Made by a program: the position numbers and the translations under genes. Below the pieces are notes generated by a model, which worked only from the letters and a program-made list of their open reading frames with translations, was not told the origin of the DNA and made no database searches. A DNA stretch of 64,000 nt from a marine gamma proteobacterium HTCC2143 (GTDB lineage: Bacteria; Pseudomonadota; Gammaproteobacteria; Pseudomonadales; Dasaniaceae). The stretch spans positions 64,501-128,500 of the forward strand of contig AAVT01000006.1 in NCBI GenBank assembly GCA_000169075.1, written 5' to 3'. The first letter of the stretch is position 1, and each line of letters starts with the position of its first letter. Shown here piece by piece: positions 17,305 through 25,185 of the stretch.

Positions 17305-19293
17305 ATGCAAGATGATGAATTAGCGCAACAACTCCAAACGGTACAACAGCAGATGTCTCAGCAACAGTTTGCTACGGCATTGATGTCATTAGAGTTGCTA
17401 CTAAAATCAAACCCCGAGCTGCAGGAGGCCTTATACATGGCGGCGGTATGCCAACGCTATCAGCAGCAATTTGTTCATGCTCAGGACTATTTAAAGCAAC
17501 TTTTTGAGTGTAATTTAGAGCATGGTCGGGGTCACCAGGAGCAGGGCTATCTGCTACGGGAACAGGGTCTTGGTCAGCAGGCTCTAGCGGCATTTCAGCG
17601 CGCAACCCAAATTAACCCCGCGCTGGAGGCTAGCTGGCGTGCGCAGGCAGATCTAGCCAAAGTGTTAGATAGGCCCGATCTAGCGCAGCAACCCTTGGCT
17701 CAGCTAAAGCGTTTAAAGGCCATGCCTAAAGCGCTGGTCGCTATTACCGACCTGTTAGCTCAGGGCAAAATAGTGAAAGCGGAAGTTTTGTGTCGACAAG
17801 TACTTGAACGTCAGCCGCGTAATGTAGAAGCCATGCGTTTGCTGGCAGGGATTGCCAGTCAAATAGGCGCGATGCAGGAGGCCGAAATATTATTGGAAAA
17901 CGCCTGCCAATTTGACTCTAGTAATAGTCAGCTCCAAATTGACTATATTCAGCTGCTGCGTAAACGCCAGCGTTTTCACGAGGCTTTGCAGCAAGCGGGG
18001 AAACTGCTGGAAACTGATCCTGATAACCCTCAGTTCCAATCGATATATGCGATCGAGGCGATGCAGGCTGGTGATATTAATACCGCGCTAGAATACTTTG
18101 ATAAAGTGCTAAAGCAATTGCCTGATGATACTGGCACCATTACAGCAAAAGGGCATGCCCACAAAACCGCAGGGAATACCGCCGAGGCCATTGCCTGCTA
18201 CCAAGCAGCGGCTTCAGTAAATCCCGAGTTTTGTGAGGCTTATTATGCTTTGGCCAACCTGAAAACCTATCGTTTTGGCGCCGAGGAAATAAATGCGATG
18301 CTGGCGCTGGAGCCACTTTCAATGCGGCTGCTCGATAAAGTGTATTTGTCCTTTGCATTAGCAAAGGCCTATGAAGATGGAAAAAAATTCGAACAATCGT
18401 TTCAATTTTACCAACAGGGAAATGCTTTAAAAAAGCAACAAAGCGGTTATAACGCGAATAGTATGAGCGACGAGCTACAAAAGCAGAGCCGTTTTTTTAC
18501 CGCTCAGCGCTGCGCGAATTTAAACGGCTGTGGTGATCCTGCCGCAGACCCCATTTTTATTTTGGGCTTACCCCGCTCTGGCTCTACCTTGTTGGAACAG
18601 ATTTTATCCTCTCACTCTCAGGTTGAGGGTACCTTGGAGTTACCCAATATACTGGCTTACTCGAAAGAACTAAGGCGGCATCAAGTTGACGGAGAAAAAC
18701 TGGGATACCCCGAGGTGATTGCTGAACTCGATGAGCAGGTGTTAACTGATTTGGGTAGTCGTTATCTTGAAGAGACTAAGGTTTATCGCAACCAATCCCC
18801 GTTCTTTATTGACAAGATGCCTAACAATTTTCGCCATATTGGTCTGATAAAACTCATTTTACCCAACGCAAAAATCATCGACGCTCGACGACATCCGATG
18901 GCCTGTTGTTTTAGCGGCTATAAGCAGCTTTTTGCTGAAGGACAGGAATTTAGTTACAGTCTCAGCGATATGGGGCAATACTATACTGATTACGTAGAAC
19001 TAATGGAACACTGGGATAATGTGCTACCGGGGCAGGTGTTGAGGGTGCACTATGAACAGGTGATTGACGATTTGGAAGGGCAGGTTAGGCGGATTCTGGA
19101 TTTCTGTGGTCTGCCCTTTGAGAGCGCCTGTTTGTCTTTTCACGAAACTAAACGCTCAGTTAGAACCGCAAGCTCGGAGCAGGTTCGGCAGCCTATTTTT
19201 AAAACTGGGCTTGAGCAATGGAAAAATTATTCAGTACAGCTGAGTGAATTGCAAGATCAGCTTGCTGACATTATTGATCATTACCCCGCATGA
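17305..19293 (+). CDS. TPR-repeat sulfotransferase
   Basis: A 662-residue fusion. Residues about 1-390 are a series of tetratricopeptide repeats (for example ALAAFQRATQINPALEASW and AIACYQAAASVNPEFCEAYY). Residues about 415-660 form a PAPS-dependent sulfotransferase domain with the 5'-phosphosulphate loop in FILGLPRSGSTLLEQIL and the second PAPS region in DARRHPMACCFSGYK. It should transfer sulphate from PAPS to a protein, glycan or lipid; the target is unknown. The TPR part probably binds the acceptor. The N-terminus is rich in Gln. No glycan-synthesis genes are adjacent. The type is common in marine gammaproteobacteria (general knowledge). Confidence 0.85.
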   Translation: MQDDELAQQLQTVQQQMSQQQFATALMSLELLLKSNPELQEALYMAAVCQRYQQQFVHAQDYLKQLFECNLEHGRGHQEQGYLLREQGLGQQALAAFQRATQINPALEASWRAQADLAKVLDRPDLAQQPLAQLKRLKAMPKALVAITDLLAQGKIVKAEVLCRQVLERQPRNVEAMRLLAGIASQIGAMQEAEILLENACQFDSSNSQLQIDYIQLLRKRQRFHEALQQAGKLLETDPDNPQFQSIYAIEAMQAGDINTALEYFDKVLKQLPDDTGTITAKGHAHKTAGNTAEAIACYQAAASVNPEFCEAYYALANLKTYRFGAEEINAMLALEPLSMRLLDKVYLSFALAKAYEDGKKFEQSFQFYQQGNALKKQQSGYNANSMSDELQKQSRFFTAQRCANLNGCGDPAADPIFILGLPRSGSTLLEQILSSHSQVEGTLELPNILAYSKELRRHQVDGEKLGYPEVIAELDEQVLTDLGSRYLEETKVYRNQSPFFIDKMPNNFRHIGLIKLILPNAKIIDARRHPMACCFSGYKQLFAEGQEFSYSLSDMGQYYTDYVELMEHWDNVLPGQVLRVHYEQVIDDLEGQVRRILDFCGLPFESACLSFHETKRSVRTASSEQVRQPIFKTGLEQWKNYSVQLSELQDQLADIIDHYPA

Positions 19294-19597
19294 AGTGATC
19301 ACAACGGCGGCCGCTTCAGCCAGCCCCGCTATAACTCCGCCTTATCTGTGGGTCTGAAATTTGCTGGTCGTTGTCTGCATCACGGTAGACAGGTTTTTGT
19401 CATGTCTACTTTTGTTGCCGCAGGGATTGCCAGTGCTTCTTTGGTGGGTATAATTAGTTCTTCATAAGGCGAAGGTTGCATTAGGGCGCTGCTTCCGTTA
19501 GAAACGTTATAGATGAGCGACTGGAATGTGATTCACCAGTCGCCAACATGGACTTTAATCTAGACTAGCTAGAGTACACGCTAGAAAAAGGGATTTT
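19294..19597. other. Intergenic region with hairpin and CTAG cluster
   Basis: A 304-base gap. It holds a perfect 8-bp inverted repeat, GCGACTGG/CCAGTCGC (19517-19524 and 19536-19543, 11-base loop). Just before the HTH gene, three or four CTAG tetramers crowd within about 25 bases (19560-19585). Both could be operator or promoter parts for the HTH gene; the hairpin lacks a T-run and is a poor terminator. Confidence 0.4.
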
Positions 19598-19921
19598 ATG
19601 ACGATCGATCATCGTGTTAAAGAAATAAGAAACAAGCATGGACTTACTCATACCGCATTTGCCAAAATTGCCGGCGTTTCTCGGCAGTTGGTTTACAATT
19701 GGTATAATCAAGGCACCAGTCCCTCCGCCGATGCAGTTCTCAGAATCAGCAGAACATTAGACATAAGTCCGTACTGGTTTCTTTATGGGAAAGGTGACAT
19801 GTACGTTGTAAAAGGACAGCAAGAAAAGATTGCTGAGCTATTAGTAGACCTGTCTGATGCGGATAAAGAACTGCTTGAAATATTTCTTCGTGGATTACGA
19901 GTGTCAAGAGCCTTAGGATAG
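19598..19921 (+). CDS. XRE-family helix-turn-helix regulator
   Basis: A 107-residue protein with a Cro/CI-type helix-turn-helix at about residues 7-62: RNKHGLTHTAFAKIAGVSRQ is helix 2 plus the turn, and LVYNWYNQGTSPSADAVLRI the recognition helix onward. The ISPYWFLYGKG segment after the domain is common in phage-repressor-like XRE proteins. The C-terminal 40 residues are helical, with no peptidase domain. It has an AAAGGG ribosome binding site. It may bind the CTAG-rich stretch directly upstream. The next gene, a small hypothetical, is 280 bases away on the same strand. Confidence 0.8.
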   Translation: MTIDHRVKEIRNKHGLTHTAFAKIAGVSRQLVYNWYNQGTSPSADAVLRISRTLDISPYWFLYGKGDMYVVKGQQEKIAELLVDLSDADKELLEIFLRGLRVSRALG

Positions 19922-20202
19922 TTGTTCAGGCTCAATTGAATCTGTTTTTCAGAACAGTAAGCGTCGCAGGTGTTATTCTGCGTAGAATCAACAGAGGGCG
20001 AGCCAAAAGCCGCCTATCCATTGTTTGATCAGATTAAAGATTAGCTGCCAGACAACGGGGTTACCGCGTGAAATAGTGATTAGGCTTCGGTCTCAATTGT
20101 GTTTAAACTTGTCGGCAAAGAGTCGTTCCTTCTCTTTGTAAATACGGGTGTTTGATGCCCGAAGAATGAATAAGTTAGTTAAACCGACGTGAGCGAATTA
20201 CG

Positions 20203-20496
20203 ATGCAAGCCATAGAGAAAGTCAGAGCCGAACTCGAACCAAAACTAGATACGTTATTAATGTATCTCGAGTCAGTGCATGACTCCCGCGCCCATGAGTT
20301 TTTTTCGTCAATCCATAACAATCTGTTAAGTGTGGAAGGAGAGGAACAGCTACTAGAACTTTTTATTCAGCTATCCATGACCGCTTTTCAGCCATTCGAA
20401 CTTGACCCCGTCGCAGTCCTTCTCACCGACGAAATTCTTGCTTATGCGGAACAAATCTCAGATGCTTTTTCTGCAAGCGCTAACGTCTCTCATTAG
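20203..20496 (+). CDS. Hypothetical small helical acidic protein
   Basis: A 97-residue acidic protein, almost entirely helical by composition, without cysteine, signal peptide or membrane span. The frame is preceded by a weak GTGAG ribosome binding site and followed closely by a hairpin pair that could terminate it, supporting a real transcription unit. I do not recognise the family. It could be a partner of the upstream XRE regulator, but the 280-base gap makes a shared operon uncertain. Confidence 0.5.
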   Translation: MQAIEKVRAELEPKLDTLLMYLESVHDSRAHEFFSSIHNNLLSVEGEEQLLELFIQLSMTAFQPFELDPVAVLLTDEILAYAEQISDAFSASANVSH

Positions 20497-20516
20497 GTCA
20501 CAGCGATTCTATTCTT

Positions 20517-20567
20517 GGCAACCTAAGGTTGCCAGCCGGGCTTATCCATAGCGAGTAGCTGGCAACC
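20517..20567. terminator. Overlapping hairpins between convergent genes
   Basis: GGCAACC (20517-20523) pairs with GGTTGCC (20527-20533). The latter, extended to GGTTGCCAGC (20527-20536), also pairs with GCTGGCAACC (20558-20567). The two hairpins are mutually exclusive. They sit exactly between the ends of two convergent genes, so a bidirectional terminator is likely, though T-runs are short. Confidence 0.6.
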
Positions 20568-20572
20568 ATTTT

Positions 20573-22777
20573 CTATTCCGACATATCAAGATTAGCTTGA
20601 GTAAGGACATAAGCTCGAATGTCTTCAGCGTCCTGCGGACTTAATACATGCGCAAATGACACCATTCCATTGCCAGCAAGTGCTCCTTCCAGTACAACAC
20701 TTGCCCATGCCTCTGGGCTGGCTGTAATAGCAGACCACCGAAGATCAGGCAGAACTCCTGAACTAATGGCCAAAACCCCGTGACAAACTAAGCAATTTTT
20801 TGAGTAAGCTACAGTACCGTTTAAAACGCTTTTTTCGTCCCCAAACGCTTCGGCTTTCGCTACTTTTTGGATTTTTGGTATCGCGGGCTCAGCAATTGTT
20901 GCCGTGCCACCGAGTTTAAAGGTTACCACCTTACCAACAGTCGCCGAGGTCTTTTCATCAAACGCGAGTCCACTGGTTAGGGTGAAAGCACTTCCCCAGC
21001 CGGTGGTTATTGTTACAAATTGTTCTCCCGCTATCTCATATGTCCCGGGCCCAGAAGCAGCGCCTGAACGCACATCGTGTGACCAGAGTGTTTCGCCGCT
21101 GGTCGCATTATAAGCAACAAGTTCTCCCTCCAACTTACCCTGAAAAACAAGGTTGCCAGCCGTAGACAGTACACCGCCATTCCATGCGTTGGAGTGTTCC
21201 ACTGTCCAGCGAGCACTCTGCGTGGCTGGGTCCCAGGCAATTAATCGGCCCTTGAGTGTTGCGCGGATGGCCTTGATATCTGCTGCGGTGATCATCGGTG
21301 AAATACCGGCGGAGAAATCAGCGCCTGTATTCCACGCTGTTGAACTACTTGTAAAACGAGGGTCTTCCCGATAAGCCGAAGGAATTTCTTGTGCAGGAAT
21401 GTAGGCAAGTTGCAGCTCAGGATTGAATGCCATGGGCTGCCAATTGTGTGCTCCTAGTGGGCCCGGCGTCAGTATGATAGGTTCGTCACCGTATCGCGCC
21501 CCTGCCGCCTCAACGGGTCGGCCATTGTCATCTAATCCCGTCGCCCAATCTACGGGACCAAAAGCTTCACCTGAGATAAATTCACCGTTTTGCGCGTTTA
21601 TCACATAGAAAAAACCATTTTTGGGCGCCTGCATTGCAACACGGAGTGGCGCTCCGTCTTTTCCTAGCGGCATGTCGGCAAGGATAATCGTTTGGGTCGC
21701 GGTATAATCCCAGTTATCGCCCGGAGTTGTCTGAAAGTGCCAGCGATATTTGCCGGTACTGGCATCAACTGCAACAATGGACGACAGAAACAGATTGTCG
21801 CCTCCTGCCGGGTCTCGGAAATTGCGATTCCAGGGTGAGCCATTACCCACACCAAAAATCACTTGGTCGTTCACCTCATCGTAGACAATAGAATCCCAGA
21901 CCGTGCCACCGCCACCATCGGTAGTCCAGTGCCCTTCATCACCCCATGTAACGTTGCCAATTGCCACGAATGCCGAGTCCGAGGCTTCGTTATCGGGCTG
22001 CTTGTTCGGATTGGGGACGGTATAGAAACGCCATAGTTTTTCGCCGTTATCGGCAGCATAAGCTGTTAGATAGCCTCTCACACCAAGCTCTGCGCCACCA
22101 TTGCCGATGAGTACTCGCCCATCGACCACTCGTGGTGCGCCGGTAATTGTGTAGGGTTTAGATTGATCAACAGTGACCACGCTCCAATTGAGATTTCCCG
22201 TTTCCGCGTCCAGTGCTTCTAGCCGGCCATCGATAACACCGACAAAAACCTGATTTCCGTAGACGGCTACACCGCGGTTCACAACGTCACAACAGGCTTT
22301 GACCCCCACTGCTTTGTCGACCATCGGGTCATAGGTCCAAAGTTCCTCTCCCGTTTTTGCATCGAGGGCATAGACCAATGACCAGGCGGAGGTGACATAC
22401 ATGATGCCATTGACCACAATTGGTGTGGATTCCACACCGCGATTGGTTTTTAAATCATAGGTCCAAGCTACACCAAGCTCGCTGACGTTTTCGGTATTAA
22501 CGCTGGTCAGCTTTGAATGACGCTGCTCATCGTAAGTACCGCCATAGGTTAGCCACTCTTCTTTTGCGCTAGCGTTTTTGATGCGCTCTGTGGTGACAGG
22601 GCTAAACGCAGTTGCCACTGTCTTAACCGAACCCGTCTTGGCGCTAGTGTCACTGTTTGATATCTGTGCGTCGGGTGTTTCACTAGCACCGCAGCCGACC
22701 AGCAATAACGAGGTGACCAAAGCACTACTCACACAATGAAAAAATTTAGCCCCTGAAACAGTTTGACGTAAACTCAT
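20573..22777 (-). CDS. PQQ-dependent alcohol dehydrogenase with C-terminal cytochrome c (quinohaemoprotein, lipoprotein)
   Basis: A 734-residue quinohaemoprotein. A lipoprotein signal ends at Cys29 (LLLVGC), so it is probably anchored in the periplasm. An eight-bladed propeller domain follows, with tryptophan-docking repeats (for example LDAKTGEELWTYD), the vicinal Cys162-Cys163 disulphide of PQQ alcohol dehydrogenases (KACCDVVNRG), and Glu116 as likely PQQ/Ca contact. The C-terminal 80 residues are a cytochrome c domain with CLVCH at 662-666 and a later methionine ligand (NGMVSF). It oxidises a primary or secondary alcohol and passes electrons to the respiratory chain. The GGAGAA ribosome binding site is good. 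The sigma-54 regulator lies 111 bases upstream on the same strand. No PQQ biosynthesis genes are in the window. Confidence 0.9.
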   Translation of the reverse strand: MSLRQTVSGAKFFHCVSSALVTSLLLVGCGASETPDAQISNSDTSAKTGSVKTVATAFSPVTTERIKNASAKEEWLTYGGTYDEQRHSKLTSVNTENVSELGVAWTYDLKTNRGVESTPIVVNGIMYVTSAWSLVYALDAKTGEELWTYDPMVDKAVGVKACCDVVNRGVAVYGNQVFVGVIDGRLEALDAETGNLNWSVVTVDQSKPYTITGAPRVVDGRVLIGNGGAELGVRGYLTAYAADNGEKLWRFYTVPNPNKQPDNEASDSAFVAIGNVTWGDEGHWTTDGGGGTVWDSIVYDEVNDQVIFGVGNGSPWNRNFRDPAGGDNLFLSSIVAVDASTGKYRWHFQTTPGDNWDYTATQTIILADMPLGKDGAPLRVAMQAPKNGFFYVINAQNGEFISGEAFGPVDWATGLDDNGRPVEAAGARYGDEPIILTPGPLGAHNWQPMAFNPELQLAYIPAQEIPSAYREDPRFTSSSTAWNTGADFSAGISPMITAADIKAIRATLKGRLIAWDPATQSARWTVEHSNAWNGGVLSTAGNLVFQGKLEGELVAYNATSGETLWSHDVRSGAASGPGTYEIAGEQFVTITTGWGSAFTLTSGLAFDEKTSATVGKVVTFKLGGTATIAEPAIPKIQKVAKAEAFGDEKSVLNGTVAYSKNCLVCHGVLAISSGVLPDLRWSAITASPEAWASVVLEGALAGNGMVSFAHVLSPQDAEDIRAYVLTQANLDMSE

Positions 22778-22888
22778 GGTGTTCTCCTAAGTCAGTTTTA
22801 TTTTTATGGAGTCATTATGCCTATAACTGATGCTATGTGTAAGGTATTTAGTGGTGTTTGGTCGATTCGGTTTAGGGGTTATTATCGA

Positions 22889-24808
22889 CTATGAACTTCC
22901 GAGTGTTGACTTATTTATAATTGAGGACGGCAAAAGAAGACTGTCACGGGTGTTAATGCCAAGCTTTTTGATACGAGATGATAGCGTGGTCGGTTTAATA
23001 GATAATAGATCGGCGGCGCCGCCATCACCAAAAACTCGCCCCTTACAATAGTGGAGTGCCCGAATAATATTTTGCTTTTCCATCTGCCTTAACTGTGGCT
23101 CGGTCAAAATCTCATATTTGTTGTCCTTATCGGCGCCGGCGCCCTCGATTATTGCGTTATTATCGGAGCTCAGTAGGTTGTTAAAGCGCACGATATTACC
23201 GCGTATAAGAATCACCTGCCTCTCTATGACGTTTTCTAATTCGCGGACATTGCCGGGCCAGTCGTAGGCCTTTAGTTTTTCAATTTCATGCAAAGGAATA
23301 CGCAAATCTGACTTGTTGGCTCTGATCGCAGCCTGGCCCAAAAAATGTTGGGTCAGCTGAGGTATATCATCTTTGCGTTGGCGCAAAGGTATCGATTCAA
23401 TGGGAAAAATATTGAGACGAAAATAAAGGTCCTCGCGAAAAAGCCCTTCGGCGACCATTTGCTTTAAATCTCGGTTAGTTGCCGTGATAATACGAACATC
23501 TACCGTCCGAGTGATGGCTTCACCGACCCGTTCAAATTCCTGTTCCTGCAATACTCGCAATAACTTCCCTTGTAAATGGAGCGGTATTTCACCGACTTCA
23601 TCGAGAAAAATACTGCCACCATCGGCAAGTTCAAAGCGCCCGGGCCGATCACTGCTAGCCCCGGTAAATGCACCTTTAACATGGCCAAAAAATTCACTTT
23701 CAAATAAATCCTGAGGGATAGCGGCACAATTGACTCGAATTAATGATCGTCCTGAACGACCGCTGCTTTCGTGTATGGCCCGTGCCAATAACTCTTTACC
23801 GGTACCTGATTCACCGGTGATCAATACTGTTGCTTTTGTCGGTGCGACTAAGTCAATTTGTTGCAGAATATTTTGCAAGGGCGCGCTGCTACCGATAATA
23901 CGATGGTGATTAAACTTTGATTTTATCTCTTCTTGTAGATAAGCATTCTCCATTTCCAGCCTATCTTTCAGTGATTCTACTTCTGCCAAAGCTTCAAGCA
24001 GTGCCTTTTTGTAGGCTTTCTTTTGTGACACGTCACGAAAAATCACAACCGCACCGAGGATATAACCATTGACTAGGATCGGTGTGCTTGTGTATTCGAC
24101 GTCGATGGGCACACCGAATTTACTCCAGAAAATATCGTCCTCGACGACCTGAACAGCACCGTCATGAAAGACCGAAAAGATTGGGCAGTCTTTAACATTA
24201 AAGTGTGATCCATCTGAATGGGAGTGATGCACCATTGCATGCATATTTCGGCCGGCCATCTCTGCCGCTGTGTAGCCGAGAATACGTTCTGCTGCAGGAT
24301 TAACAAAATTAGTGATGCCGTTTGCATCCACGCCATAAATCCCTTCGCCCGCTGCTTCCAATAATAATTGATTTTCATTCTGAAACTCTTGAAAAATACC
24401 GGATACACGGCTCCAGTGACTAATCCCCGATAGATAATGTTGATGAGCGTCTGACTGTTTACGCAACGCTTGGATTTCTGCATATGGCTGCAGGCTAAGG
24501 TATATATGGCACTCGCCCTCAACCTGAGAACAGTGTCCGTTAATCTCCAGCCGTTGTTCGTTCCCGACAGTATTGATCAATAGGCCGTCAGACCAGCCCC
24601 GGCCATTTGCCAGCAGCTCCTGCGTAAAGACAATCAGCGCAGGGAAATTGCTACCAAATAATTTGCTCACTCGGGTACTTTTTAAGCTGTTTGTATCCAG
24701 CGCAGTCAAACGGCAGGCCTCTTGATTCACGGCGATGATCTGATCATTAAAAGGCTCTAATACCAATTGTGCGGTAGCAGAATAATTAAAAAAGTGCGGG
24801 TCATGCAT
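22889..24808 (-). CDS. PAS-domain sigma-54-dependent transcriptional activator
   Basis: A 639-residue enhancer-binding protein: two N-terminal PAS-like regions (about 5-110 and 145-260), a coiled linker (about 265-300), the AAA+ domain with Walker A GESGTGKE, the sigma-54 contact loop GAFTGA, Walker B IFLDEVGE and sensor WPGNVRELENV, and a C-terminal Fis-type helix-turn-helix (about 575-625, ending SSRIKKLG). The PAS part carries a DCPIF segment often seen in metabolite-sensing members. It is divergent from the cyanate operon, whose upstream region has a sigma-54 promoter and two palindromes, making that operon the likely target. It may also act on the alcohol dehydrogenase gene downstream. 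Confidence 0.9.
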   Translation of the reverse strand: MHDPHFFNYSATAQLVLEPFNDQIIAVNQEACRLTALDTNSLKSTRVSKLFGSNFPALIVFTQELLANGRGWSDGLLINTVGNEQRLEINGHCSQVEGECHIYLSLQPYAEIQALRKQSDAHQHYLSGISHWSRVSGIFQEFQNENQLLLEAAGEGIYGVDANGITNFVNPAAERILGYTAAEMAGRNMHAMVHHSHSDGSHFNVKDCPIFSVFHDGAVQVVEDDIFWSKFGVPIDVEYTSTPILVNGYILGAVVIFRDVSQKKAYKKALLEALAEVESLKDRLEMENAYLQEEIKSKFNHHRIIGSSAPLQNILQQIDLVAPTKATVLITGESGTGKELLARAIHESSGRSGRSLIRVNCAAIPQDLFESEFFGHVKGAFTGASSDRPGRFELADGGSIFLDEVGEIPLHLQGKLLRVLQEQEFERVGEAITRTVDVRIITATNRDLKQMVAEGLFREDLYFRLNIFPIESIPLRQRKDDIPQLTQHFLGQAAIRANKSDLRIPLHEIEKLKAYDWPGNVRELENVIERQVILIRGNIVRFNNLLSSDNNAIIEGAGADKDNKYEILTEPQLRQMEKQNIIRALHYCKGRVFGDGGAADLLSIKPTTLSSRIKKLGINTRDSLLLPSSIINKSTLGSS

Positions 24809-24888
24809 AAGAACTCCTCAGACCGATGACGCTAGACGGTAATAATAAACAGTACGTTTTAATAGTTTTAGCAATAACTGAGCCAGTT

Positions 24889-24940
24889 ACGAAATTTGGT
24901 AGCTGCGGGCTACGATATTTAGTGAATTACGAAATTTCGT
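24889..24940. promoter_or_regulatory. Two palindromic sites, probable enhancer for the sigma-54 activator
   Basis: ACGAAATTTCGT at 24929-24940 is a perfect 12-bp palindrome. ACGAAATTTGGT at 24889-24900 is the same site with one change. Their starts are 40 bases apart, close to four helical turns, and they lie 70-121 bases upstream of the sigma-54 promoter, the expected place for enhancer-binding protein sites. Confidence 0.65.
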
Positions 24941-25009
24941 GGTGATATGGCGACCACTGAAAAACTAAAATAATCAATAAAATCATATGGATAAAATATT
25001 TTTTATAGT

Positions 25010-25025
25010 TGGCATCGTCGTTGCA
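25010..25025 (+). promoter_or_regulatory. Sigma-54 (-24/-12) promoter of the cyanate operon
   Basis: TGGCATCGTCGTTGCA matches the consensus TGGCACG-N4-TTGCW with the invariant GG and GC at exact spacing (25011-25012 and 25023-25024). Transcription should start near 25036, leaving a leader of about 150 bases before the first gene. Confidence 0.8.
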
Positions 25026-25185
25026 ACAGCTAACGTGAAAGCAACGGCCCGCCGCGGGGAGTAGTTGTTAGTTAAGGCCAAACCGCGACGAGCAAAGTAA
25101 TGCATCACCGTAGTGCAGATTGATAGCGAGTATTTGCACCAACATGTTGCACCACTGGATTTTTACTGGTTAGAGGAAATTAAAT

